A DNA stretch of 33,457 bases, from contig RDOE01000036.1 in assembly GCA_011364975.1 (NCBI GenBank), positions 1 to 33,457 of the forward strand, in the 5' to 3' direction. A program made the translations under genes and the position numbers. Below the pieces are notes generated by a model, which saw nothing but the letters and a program-made list of their open reading frames with translations, did no database searches and had not been told where the DNA came from. Source of the DNA: Promethearchaeota archaeon (lineage in GTDB: Archaea; Asgardarchaeota; Lokiarchaeia; Sigyniarchaeales; SOKP01). Shown piece by piece: positions 26,757 to 33,040 of this stretch (positions within the stretch are counted from its first letter, which is position 1; every line of letters begins with the position of its first letter).

Positions 26757-26780
26757 ATAGACTTTAAGTATAAAGTCTAT
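26757..26780. promoter_or_regulatory. 24-bp palindrome, candidate operator
   Basis: ATAGACTTTA-AGTA-TAAAGTCTAT is a perfect 10-bp inverted repeat with a 4-nt centre, in the 190-bp region between the divergent acyl-CoA dehydrogenase and thiolase-like genes. It overlaps a plus-strand TATA-like TATAAAG (about 26769-26775), so a bound dimer could block transcription of the thiolase-like gene. A TetR-type or winged-helix repressor sensing an acyl-CoA is plausible but inferred; no regulator gene is in the window. Confidence 0.55.
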
Positions 26781-26836
26781 AACAAAAATGGATTTATTTT
26801 AAAAAAGTCATTAAAATTTGATTAAGGGAAAATGAA

Positions 26837-28258
26837 ATGATAAAATTTAGCGATAAACAATTAAAGATACCTAAATTAATGCGTCCAGTTTATTTAGCCA
26901 CAGTTGGGATGTCAAAATTTGATCGTGCATTCCCAGAAACGCGAACGGAGGAGCTTTGCATAGATGCATTTACTGCTGCTGCTGATTTTGTTAAAATGAC
27001 ACCTGCTGAGTTGAAATCATATATACACACTTGTTATTATGGTCATTTTGCCGATCATTTCGGAGATCAATTACTTGGAGAAGCAGTAATTCATGATAGG
27101 CTCGGTTTGGACCCATTAGGAAACATAGGAGTAAAAACAGGGGGTGCTACAGGAGGTTCTGCTATGTGGGAAGCCGTCAAGGCAGTGGCTTCAGGTTATA
27201 GTGATTGTACTTTAGCTTTAGGATGGGAGAGAATGGATGAAGTGCCAACAGATGAGGGAAATCATCTTATCTCTTGTGCTGCTGATAAGGATTGGGAGAC
27301 TCCTTTAGGGCATATTTACACTGGTTATTATGCGGTTATGGCGCAAAGATATTGGAAAATTTTTGGAAAAGAAGAAGAATCATTTAGACGTACAATGGCA
27401 GAAATTGCTGTTAAAAATCGCGGTTATGCAAGAATGAATCCTCATGCACAGGGACCCTTAAAGATCACAGTAGAGGATGTTCTTAACTCGCCAATTGTTG
27501 CTTATCCACTTCGAGCTTTGGATTGTTGTTTGATGAGTGTAGGTTCTTCATGTGGTATTGTGTGTGATGAGAAGACCGCATATGAAATTACTGATAAACC
27601 ACTAAGAATTTACATTGCTGCAGGAAGTCATACCTTAAGAGTAGCTGATCGCCGTGATATGAAGATCCCACTCTTACCTAACGAATCGAAAGGTCAATAC
27701 GATGATTTGGGAAAAAGATTTCCTGGTGGCGATCGATATCCTGGATTTAGTAGTTTTTTAGCTGCGAGAATGTCAGCTTATTATGCTTACAATATGTCTG
27801 GTGTTGTTGATCCAAGTGAAGATCTTGATCTTGTTGAGCTTCATGATGCATTTACGATAAGTGATATCCAAACTTATGAGGATATTGGAATTAGACCTTA
27901 TGGAGAAGGTAGAAATTATATTGAAAGTGGCGATGCATATATCATAAACCCAAACACTAAAAAACCGGGAAAGTTACCAAGTAATCCAAGCGGTGGATTG
28001 ATTGGTTGTATGCATGCTGTAGGGGCAACCGGTCTTATGCAGATCGCAGAAATTGGATATCATATTTGGAATCGTTGGGATGAAATTCATGAACCTGAAG
28101 CAAAATGGAAAGCATTCAATCGAGAAAAACCAAAGGATTGGACTAGTTTACAAGTAAAAGGAGCAAAGAGAGGGTTAGCTATTAGTCATGCGGGTGTAGG
28201 GTCTCATGTAACATGTACAATCTTAATGGATCCAAATAAATTAATAAAGGAGGAGTGA
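26837..28258 (+). CDS. Thiolase-fold (SCP2/Ltp type) protein lacking the nucleophilic Cys
   Basis: 473 residues with the thiolase fold signatures: LALGWERMDE (126-135), DCCLMSVGSSCG (229-240), ELHDAFTISD (334-343) and NPSGGLIGCMHAVGATG (383-399). Aligned with SCP2 thiolase by the fixed distance to the VLALGFEKM-type strand, the nucleophile position (C of NCSTGS) is Gly103 in GGATGGS. The two catalytic-type histidines, H336 and H393, are kept. It is therefore unlikely to form the usual acyl-enzyme; a retro-aldolase or Claisen-like reaction without a covalent acyl-Cys is a better guess, as in Ltp2-type aldolases. It is about 80 residues longer than the other two copies, through extra loops at 265-305 and 410-445. 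Followed after 4 bp by its DUF35 partner. Confidence 0.88.
   Translation: MIKFSDKQLKIPKLMRPVYLATVGMSKFDRAFPETRTEELCIDAFTAAADFVKMTPAELKSYIHTCYYGHFADHFGDQLLGEAVIHDRLGLDPLGNIGVKTGGATGGSAMWEAVKAVASGYSDCTLALGWERMDEVPTDEGNHLISCAADKDWETPLGHIYTGYYAVMAQRYWKIFGKEEESFRRTMAEIAVKNRGYARMNPHAQGPLKITVEDVLNSPIVAYPLRALDCCLMSVGSSCGIVCDEKTAYEITDKPLRIYIAAGSHTLRVADRRDMKIPLLPNESKGQYDDLGKRFPGGDRYPGFSSFLAARMSAYYAYNMSGVVDPSEDLDLVELHDAFTISDIQTYEDIGIRPYGEGRNYIESGDAYIINPNTKKPGKLPSNPSGGLIGCMHAVGATGLMQIAEIGYHIWNRWDEIHEPEAKWKAFNREKPKDWTSLQVKGAKRGLAISHAGVGSHVTCTILMDPNKLIKEE
28248..28253 (+). promoter_or_regulatory. Shine-Dalgarno of the first DUF35 gene
   Basis: AGGAGG lies within the last codons of the thiolase-like gene, 9 nt before ATG 28263. 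It shows translation of the downstream gene by ribosome binding within the operon. Confidence 0.6.
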
Positions 28259-28262
28259 AGAA

Positions 28263-28862
28263 ATGCCAAAAACAGAAAATGAAAAAGGTATTGTTGAGAT
28301 TGTTGATGGAAAATATAAACCGAGTGGAACATTTCATATCATAGAAAAAAATCAACCAATATTTGATAAAGATGCTAATAAATTAGCAGGAGTCACCAAT
28401 CCAAGAGATATGACATATATTCACTCATATGGCGGAGAAGCTATGTTTTTTGAATCTTTAGGTAAAGGAAAACTCATTGCTACTAGATGTGATAATGATA
28501 ATTGCGAATTTAAAGGTTCTATATACATGCCTTTTAGAATATATTGTCCAGATTGTTTAAGAAAAATGACACCATTAAATTTAACGGAAATAGCAAGAAA
28601 AACCGCAAAGGTACATTCTTATATCATCACTCATCGATCTGGAGCATTTAACACACTTGATCTACCTATAAAGTTTATAAATGTTGAATTCGATAATGTC
28701 GTAACAATTTTGATGAGTTATCTTGTTGTAGGTGAACCTGAGATTGGAAAACGAGTTGTACCTATTTTTAGAACAAAAAACCCAACCTATACAATAACAG
28801 ATCTTGCATTTGTTCCTGAAGGAACATTAAAATCCGAATTACCCGAAGGTTTTACATTCTAA
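28263..28862 (+). CDS. DUF35 zinc-ribbon/OB-fold acyl-CoA-associated protein
   Basis: 199 residues. DUF35 proteins pair with thiolase-fold enzymes: the zinc ribbon and OB-fold form a shared CoA-binding surface and bridge subunits, as in the archaeal thiolase/HMG-CoA synthase complex and the Ltp2 aldolase. The zinc ribbon has C76, C81, C95 and C98; the first knuckle is C-x4-C (CDNDNC) instead of C-x2-C. The OB-fold (about 105-190) has AKVHSYIITHRSGAF and MSYLVVGEPEIGKRV. An N-terminal region of about 65 residues is longer than in the other two DUF35 genes. Coupled to the thiolase-like gene by 4-bp spacing and a strong SD, so a one-to-one complex is likely. A T9 run follows the gene. Confidence 0.88.
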   Translation: MPKTENEKGIVEIVDGKYKPSGTFHIIEKNQPIFDKDANKLAGVTNPRDMTYIHSYGGEAMFFESLGKGKLIATRCDNDNCEFKGSIYMPFRIYCPDCLRKMTPLNLTEIARKTAKVHSYIITHRSGAFNTLDLPIKFINVEFDNVVTILMSYLVVGEPEIGKRVVPIFRTKNPTYTITDLAFVPEGTLKSELPEGFTF

Positions 28863-28866
28863 TTAA

Positions 28867-28875
28867 CTTTTTTTT
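28867..28875 (+). terminator. T9 tract after the thiolase-like/DUF35 operon
   Basis: Nine consecutive T residues begin 5 nt after the stop codon of the DUF35 gene, fitting archaeal T-tract termination. The remaining 215 bp before the convergent BKACE gene hold no gene or clear structure. Confidence 0.55.
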
Positions 28876-29090
28876 TGTTATTTACATTGATTAATCTTAT
28901 CTTAGAATTGAGATGAGGTGTCTCTTAAGTATTTCACTTTTTATACTGGAAAGAATTATTTTTTGAGAGGAAAAACATATTATTTTCCACATTTTAATTC
29001 GATTGCATTATTTATTTAGCATGAATTCATACATTAAAGAAAAAAAAGATGAAAAGAAGATGTTTTAGTTTTTATTGACTGTTTCAGTTC

Positions 29091-29993
29091 TTATAAATCT
29101 ACATGTTCTTTCTTTAAATGAAAAATCTTTCTAGCTTCGTCACCTTGAGCAATTTTGCGTCCTGCTGCTTCAGCTACCTTTCTTGCCCAAGCTACTTGCT
29201 CATAACTTCCTTTAGCCAGTTCACCTGTTACAACACGAGTATTATCTTCTAAACCAACTCTTATATGACCACCTAACGCTGCAGCACAAAGTCCCGCTTG
29301 AAATTGTTGTTTAGAAACACCACATACGCTCCAAGTAGAATCTGGAGGTATAAGATCCAATAACAGTGAGAGATTTTTAGGGGAGAAGGGAATTCCACCG
29401 AGAACGCCCCAAACAAATTGGAAGTGAAGTGGTTGAGTAAATGAATCTTCTGATCTATTAAGAAATAGCATATTATACAATCCTCCCAAATCATAGATTT
29501 CCATTTCTGGTTTCGTTCCTACTTTCTTCATTTCTTTTGCAAATTTCGAAATTGTTTTAAAGGTATTCGCAAAGATATTATCCGCTCCCATACCAACTTT
29601 TCCCGTCCTATAATCACCTACTGCGAAATTCATCGATGCAGTATTTAGGGAGGCTAATGGTGGCTTAAAAGTTTGAACTGGTGCAATTCTTTGCTTATCC
29701 GTGGCGACTGAACTAATAGCAGTGCTTAAATTTATTATTATGTCAGGAGCTTTTGATTTGATGTTTTCCAGTACTGCTTTTATTAAATCTAACTCATGAG
29801 TTGGATTACCTTTTTCAGGATCTCGAGCATGAATATGGACTATTGCAGCACCAGCATCATAACATTTTTTCGCTTCATCGCCAAATTCTTCTGCGGTGTA
29901 AGGAACGCTTGGATTATTAGCCTTAGTTGTAATAGCACCAGCTAAAGCTGCTGATATTACTAATTTATTTTCTGGATTTGATTCTTCCGACAT
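29091..29993 (-). CDS. Beta-keto acid cleavage enzyme (BKACE/DUF849)
   Basis: About 300 residues, a zinc TIM-barrel enzyme. Family members condense a beta-keto acid with acetyl-CoA and cleave it to acetoacetate plus a new acyl-CoA; the best known is the 3-keto-5-aminohexanoate cleavage enzyme (Kce) of lysine fermentation. Zinc ligands are visible as H53 and H55 in VHIHARDP and E249 in RVGLEDN (numbered from ATG 29993); R57 and D58 follow the HxH pair as usual. The longer reading starts at GTG 30002, which falls in a GTGAT sequence 6 nt ahead of the ATG, so I use the ATG. The side-chain specificity cannot be read, so Kce activity is not claimed. Nearby acyl-CoA dehydrogenase and thiolase-fold genes support a CoA-thioester role. 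Confidence 0.88.
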   Translation of the reverse strand: MSEESNPENKLVISAALAGAITTKANNPSVPYTAEEFGDEAKKCYDAGAAIVHIHARDPEKGNPTHELDLIKAVLENIKSKAPDIIINLSTAISSVATDKQRIAPVQTFKPPLASLNTASMNFAVGDYRTGKVGMGADNIFANTFKTISKFAKEMKKVGTKPEMEIYDLGGLYNMLFLNRSEDSFTQPLHFQFVWGVLGGIPFSPKNLSLLLDLIPPDSTWSVCGVSKQQFQAGLCAAALGGHIRVGLEDNTRVVTGELAKGSYEQVAWARKVAEAAGRKIAQGDEARKIFHLKKEHVDL

Positions 29994-30039
29994 TTTTATC
30001 ACTTTTTGGGTTATTTTACCTCTTTTTCAATTAGATTTG

Positions 30040-30058
30040 ATCTTTATTAAATAAAGAT
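30040..30058. promoter_or_regulatory. 19-bp palindrome, candidate operator
   Basis: ATCTTTATT-A-AATAAAGAT is a perfect 9-bp inverted repeat in the divergent region between the BKACE and second thiolase-like operon. Its half-site core CTTTA...TAAAG matches that of the palindrome at 26757-26780, with a 5-nt instead of 4-nt spacer. Its AT-rich centre could also be the TATA element of the BKACE gene, about 27 nt upstream of a start site near 30022. Confidence 0.45.
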
Positions 30059-30182
30059 TAAATTTCTTTGTATTTAAAGTTTAAAACGGGAAAAAAGTGA
30101 TTTTTACAATTATTTACTTTTTTGGTGATAATTTAAGAATAAAAGATTTTTATAGATTGAATAAAATATAATATTAATTTTC

Positions 30183-30192
30183 ATATTTAAAG
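30183..30192 (+). promoter_or_regulatory. TATA box of the second thiolase-like operon
   Basis: ATATTTAAAG is centred about 28 nt upstream of ATG 30215, giving a leaderless or nearly leaderless transcript for the first gene, whereas the later genes of the operon have Shine-Dalgarno sequences. Confidence 0.5.
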
Positions 30193-30214
30193 AACATAAA
30201 TAGAGAATCCAAAA

Positions 30215-31357
30215 ATGGATAAAATAGCTATAGTTGGTTGTGCTCAAACTAAATATGAAGCTGAAAAAATCGATTTAACAATCTCAGAACTCGTTTTTCA
30301 AGTTGTTAAACAACTTTATATGAATTTGGGTATAACTAATGATGATGTTGGATGTGTAATAACCAGCTCGAATGATTTTAATGATGGAAGAACTATCGCA
30401 AACATGGCGATACAAGATGCTGTAGGGTCTGTTCGAAAGTCTGAATCCAGAGTCTCTGGAGATGGGGCATTTGCTTTTATTTATGGAGCAATGAGAATTC
30501 TTTCTGAGTCATATGATACCGTTTTGGTTGTATCTCACTGTAAATGTTCTGAAGCAAACCAATATCTCGTTAATAATTCGATTTTTGATCCATATTATCA
30601 AAGACATCTAGGTTTAGATCAATTATCAGCATCAGGATTAATGGCAAATGTATATATGAATAAATACGGAATTAATGAAGAACAAGCAGCTAGAGTAGTG
30701 GTAAAAAACAGGACTAATGCTCTAAATAACCCATATGCTCATTTACAAGAACAAGTTTCTGTTAAAGATGTTCTTGACTCTAAAATGATGGCATTTCCTC
30801 TTAAAGAGTTGGACCTTCCTCCCTTTTCGGATGGGGCTGTTGCTATGTTATTAGCGAAAGAAAAAATCGCGAAAAAGATGACACACAATCCTGTATGGCT
30901 TAAAGGGTATGGAAGTTGTACCGATGCATATTATTTAGGACACCGAACCATGACAGATTTGATTGCATTAGAATTAGCAGCTAAAAAGGCATATCAAATG
31001 GCAGAGATTAGAAAACCTAAAGAAGAACTTGATTTTTGCGAAGTAAGTGAAAATTTCAGTTTCCATGAATTAATGATTTACGAAGCTTTAGGTTTGTGTA
31101 AAAAAGGAGAGGGAGGGAAATTTATTGAATCTGGAGAAACTCAGATGAGTGGAAGTATTCCAGTCAATCCTTCTGGGGGTGTCTTATCAAGCAATCCATC
31201 GATGGCTAATGGTTTAATTCGGGTAGCAGAGTGTACATTACAATTAATGGATAAAGCGGGCAAACGACAGGTACCCGATGCAAAAACTGGTTTAGCATAT
31301 GGCATGAATGGATTATGTTCACAAGGAAATTGTGTTATTATTTTAGGAGGTGAATAA
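30215..31357 (+). CDS. Thiolase-fold protein lacking Cys and both His; first of a pair
   Basis: 380 residues. The thiolase frame is clear: MDKIAIVGCAQTKYE at the N-terminus, VLVVSHCKCSEA strand (103-114), VKNRTNALNNPYAH (163-176) and VNPSGGVLSSNPSMANG (317-333). The three usual catalytic residues are all replaced: the nucleophile position is Ser81 (VSGDGAF), the HDAF-type His is Ser278 (EVSENFS), and the GHPxGATG His is Asn327 (SNPSMANG). The chain is full length, and NPSGG and the YGI-x-EEQA helix are kept, so decay is unlikely. It is 3 bp from a paralogue, which suggests a heterodimer of thiolase-fold subunits, perhaps with this copy as a structural or CoA-binding subunit. Reaction unknown. 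Confidence 0.85.
   Translation: MDKIAIVGCAQTKYEAEKIDLTISELVFQVVKQLYMNLGITNDDVGCVITSSNDFNDGRTIANMAIQDAVGSVRKSESRVSGDGAFAFIYGAMRILSESYDTVLVVSHCKCSEANQYLVNNSIFDPYYQRHLGLDQLSASGLMANVYMNKYGINEEQAARVVVKNRTNALNNPYAHLQEQVSVKDVLDSKMMAFPLKELDLPPFSDGAVAMLLAKEKIAKKMTHNPVWLKGYGSCTDAYYLGHRTMTDLIALELAAKKAYQMAEIRKPKEELDFCEVSENFSFHELMIYEALGLCKKGEGGKFIESGETQMSGSIPVNPSGGVLSSNPSMANGLIRVAECTLQLMDKAGKRQVPDAKTGLAYGMNGLCSQGNCVIILGGE
31345..31352 (+). promoter_or_regulatory. Shine-Dalgarno of the second thiolase-like gene of the pair
   Basis: AGGAGGTG overlaps the end of the upstream gene and sits 8 nt before ATG 31361, indicating strong coupled translation. Confidence 0.65.
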
Positions 31358-31360
31358 AAA

Positions 31361-32527
31361 ATGCCTAAGCATGATGTTGCTGTTGTTGGAATAGGTCAAA
31401 TGAAATATAGAAGTAAAAGGATCGATGTAAATATTCCTGAAATGATTTATGAAGCTGTAAAAAATGCACTTGATAATGCCAAATTAGGACCAGAAGATAT
31501 TGATGCCGTCCTAATTGGAAATATGGACCATTTTGAAGGCATTAATTTTTCTGAGTTGTGGTGTGGAATTGATGCTGCACCAGGTTATTTGAAGCCTGTT
31601 GTAAAAATAGCAACGGGAGGAACAACAGGATCCTCATTAGCTATAAGTGGTTATCATAATGTTGCGTCTGGTATTTATGATAAAGTTTTAGTTGTAGGTT
31701 GGGAGAAATTGAATGAAGGAGGTGCCACTACAGGAATTATAACCGCGTTTGATCCCGTTTGGGAAAGACCATCATTAGCGGGAGCGTTAGGACCGTTGGC
31801 TTTAATGGCAAGCATGTATTCAGCAAAATATGGAATTACTTCAGAACAAGCAGCAAAAGTAACCGTTAAAAACCGAAGTAACGCTGCTAATAATCCATAT
31901 GCCCATCTACAGATGCCAGGTATAACGATTGATTATGTAATGAACTCACAAGTCATTTCATATCCCCTTAGATTGCATGATTGTTGTCCTCAAAGTGAAG
32001 GAGCCTGTGCTTTAATATATGCAAATGAAAATGAAGCGAAAAAGATAACAGACAATCCCGCATGGTTTCAGGCAGTCGAGACCGCACATTATTACACTTT
32101 TGGAACTGATGACGTGATGTTTGACCTTCCAACAGCTAAGATAGCTTCAACAAAAGCATATAAAAAAGCAAACATAAGAAATCCATTAAAGGATTTAGAT
32201 GTTGCTGAAATTTATGAACCTACTTCTTGGAGTGAATTATCTTGGACAGAAGCTTTAGGATTTGCCGAACCTGGAAAGGGAGGTAACTTGTTAGACGAAG
32301 GAATAACCCAAATGAGCGGTGAACTCCCCGTTAACCCTTCTGGGGGAGTTCTTAGTACAAATCCAATAGGAGCTACTGCTTTAATAAGAGTTGCAGAAGC
32401 AGCAACTCAGATTATGGGTCAGGGTGGAAAACGACAAGTTCCTGATGTTGAAAAAGCTCTAGCAATGGGATTTGGAGGTAGCTTATGGACCGAAATAATG
32501 ATCTTAGGAAATGAACCTATGAGGTGA
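31361..32527 (+). CDS. Thiolase-fold protein lacking Cys and both His; second of a pair
   Basis: 388 residues and similar along its length to the preceding protein. Fold signatures are VAVVGIGQMKYR, VLVVGWEKLNEG (109-120), VKNRSNAANNPYAH (169-182), LHDCCPQSEGACALI (205-219) and VNPSGGVLSTNPIGATA (324-340). Aligned to SCP2 thiolase without gaps from the nucleophile to the VLALGFEKM-type strand, the cysteine is Gly87 (GGTTGSS). The HDAF His is Tyr285 (EIYEPTSW), and the GHP His is Asn334. Tyr in this pocket recalls the tyrosine-dependent thiolase-fold aldolase Ltp2, which is an inference from family knowledge. It has a strong SD and is followed by two DUF35 genes, giving a predicted two thiolase-fold plus two DUF35 assembly. 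Confidence 0.86.
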   Translation: MPKHDVAVVGIGQMKYRSKRIDVNIPEMIYEAVKNALDNAKLGPEDIDAVLIGNMDHFEGINFSELWCGIDAAPGYLKPVVKIATGGTTGSSLAISGYHNVASGIYDKVLVVGWEKLNEGGATTGIITAFDPVWERPSLAGALGPLALMASMYSAKYGITSEQAAKVTVKNRSNAANNPYAHLQMPGITIDYVMNSQVISYPLRLHDCCPQSEGACALIYANENEAKKITDNPAWFQAVETAHYYTFGTDDVMFDLPTAKIASTKAYKKANIRNPLKDLDVAEIYEPTSWSELSWTEALGFAEPGKGGNLLDEGITQMSGELPVNPSGGVLSTNPIGATALIRVAEAATQIMGQGGKRQVPDVEKALAMGFGGSLWTEIMILGNEPMR

Positions 32528-32528
32528 T
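32521..32528 (+). promoter_or_regulatory. Shine-Dalgarno deciding the start of the second DUF35 gene
   Basis: GAGGTGAT overlaps the stop codon of the upstream gene and lies 4-7 nt before ATG 32533. The GTG at 32524 is part of this site, so it is unlikely to be the start codon. Confidence 0.6.
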
Positions 32529-32532
32529 AAAA

Positions 32533-33024
32533 ATGAGTAAAAAAAAAGGAAAAAAAGATTATTTTGAAATTAAATGGAAAACAGATTTGAAGTACCGCTA
32601 TTCTATTGGTAAGCTCGCTGTTAAATTTTTTGAGGAACTCAAGAAAAATAAAAAAATACTAGGAAGTAAATGCCCAAAATGTAATAAAGTACATTTTCCT
32701 CCAAGGGCTGTTTGTGCAGAATGTTTAGTTGAGATGACAATTGATGATATGGTTGAATTACCTCCAAAAGGTACTTTAGCGGGCTTTACAGTAATAAATT
32801 ATCCCTTTACTGATCCTTCAACAGGAGGAATTCGCCCATTTCCATACGGTTATGCATTATTTAAACTAGATGGTGCTGATACTTATACTATGCATTTTAT
32901 TAATGAAACAGATATTAGTAAGATGAAGATAGGGCAGCGAGTTGAGGCTGTGTTTAGTGAGAAACTAAAAGGGGATTTTACAGCAGATATTCCTTATTTT
33001 CGAATTATTAAAAAAGAGGGATAA
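32533..33024 (+). CDS. DUF35 zinc-ribbon/OB-fold protein
   Basis: 163 residues from ATG 32533. A basic N-terminus leads to a helix (about 21-40) and a zinc ribbon CPKC (47-50) and CAEC (61-64). An OB-fold follows (about 75-155) with GTLAGFTVINYPF and FPYGYALFKLDGADTYTMHF. This is the classical DUF35 arrangement, with the zinc ribbon and OB-fold making a CoA-binding and subunit-bridging partner for thiolase-fold enzymes. It follows the thiolase-like pair directly and precedes a second DUF35 gene of the same operon by 16 bp, so each thiolase-fold subunit may have its own DUF35 partner. Confidence 0.9.
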   Translation: MSKKKGKKDYFEIKWKTDLKYRYSIGKLAVKFFEELKKNKKILGSKCPKCNKVHFPPRAVCAECLVEMTIDDMVELPPKGTLAGFTVINYPFTDPSTGGIRPFPYGYALFKLDGADTYTMHFINETDISKMKIGQRVEAVFSEKLKGDFTADIPYFRIIKKEG

Positions 33025-33032
33025 GAGAGGTG
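33025..33032 (+). promoter_or_regulatory. Shine-Dalgarno for the TTG-started DUF35 gene
   Basis: GAGAGGTG sits 8 nt before TTG 33041. A GTG within reach leads straight to a stop codon, so this SD supports TTG as the start. Confidence 0.55.
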
Positions 33033-33040
33033 TATAAAAA

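Noticed and set aside
26837..32527. Annotation of the three thiolase-fold proteins as acetyl-CoA acetyltransferase or HMG-CoA synthase
   Set aside because: The nucleophilic Cys needed by both enzyme types is absent in all three, and the HMG-CoA synthase active-site pattern is not present.
26837..32527. Thiolase-like genes as decaying pseudogenes
   Set aside because: Frames are full length, NPSGG and fold motifs are kept, spacing and Shine-Dalgarno sites are strong, and the replaced residues are clean substitutions without frameshifts.
25312..33024. A complete lysine-fermentation cluster
   Set aside because: Only a BKACE-family protein and an acyl-CoA dehydrogenase are present; aminomutases, Kdd and Kal are not in the window.
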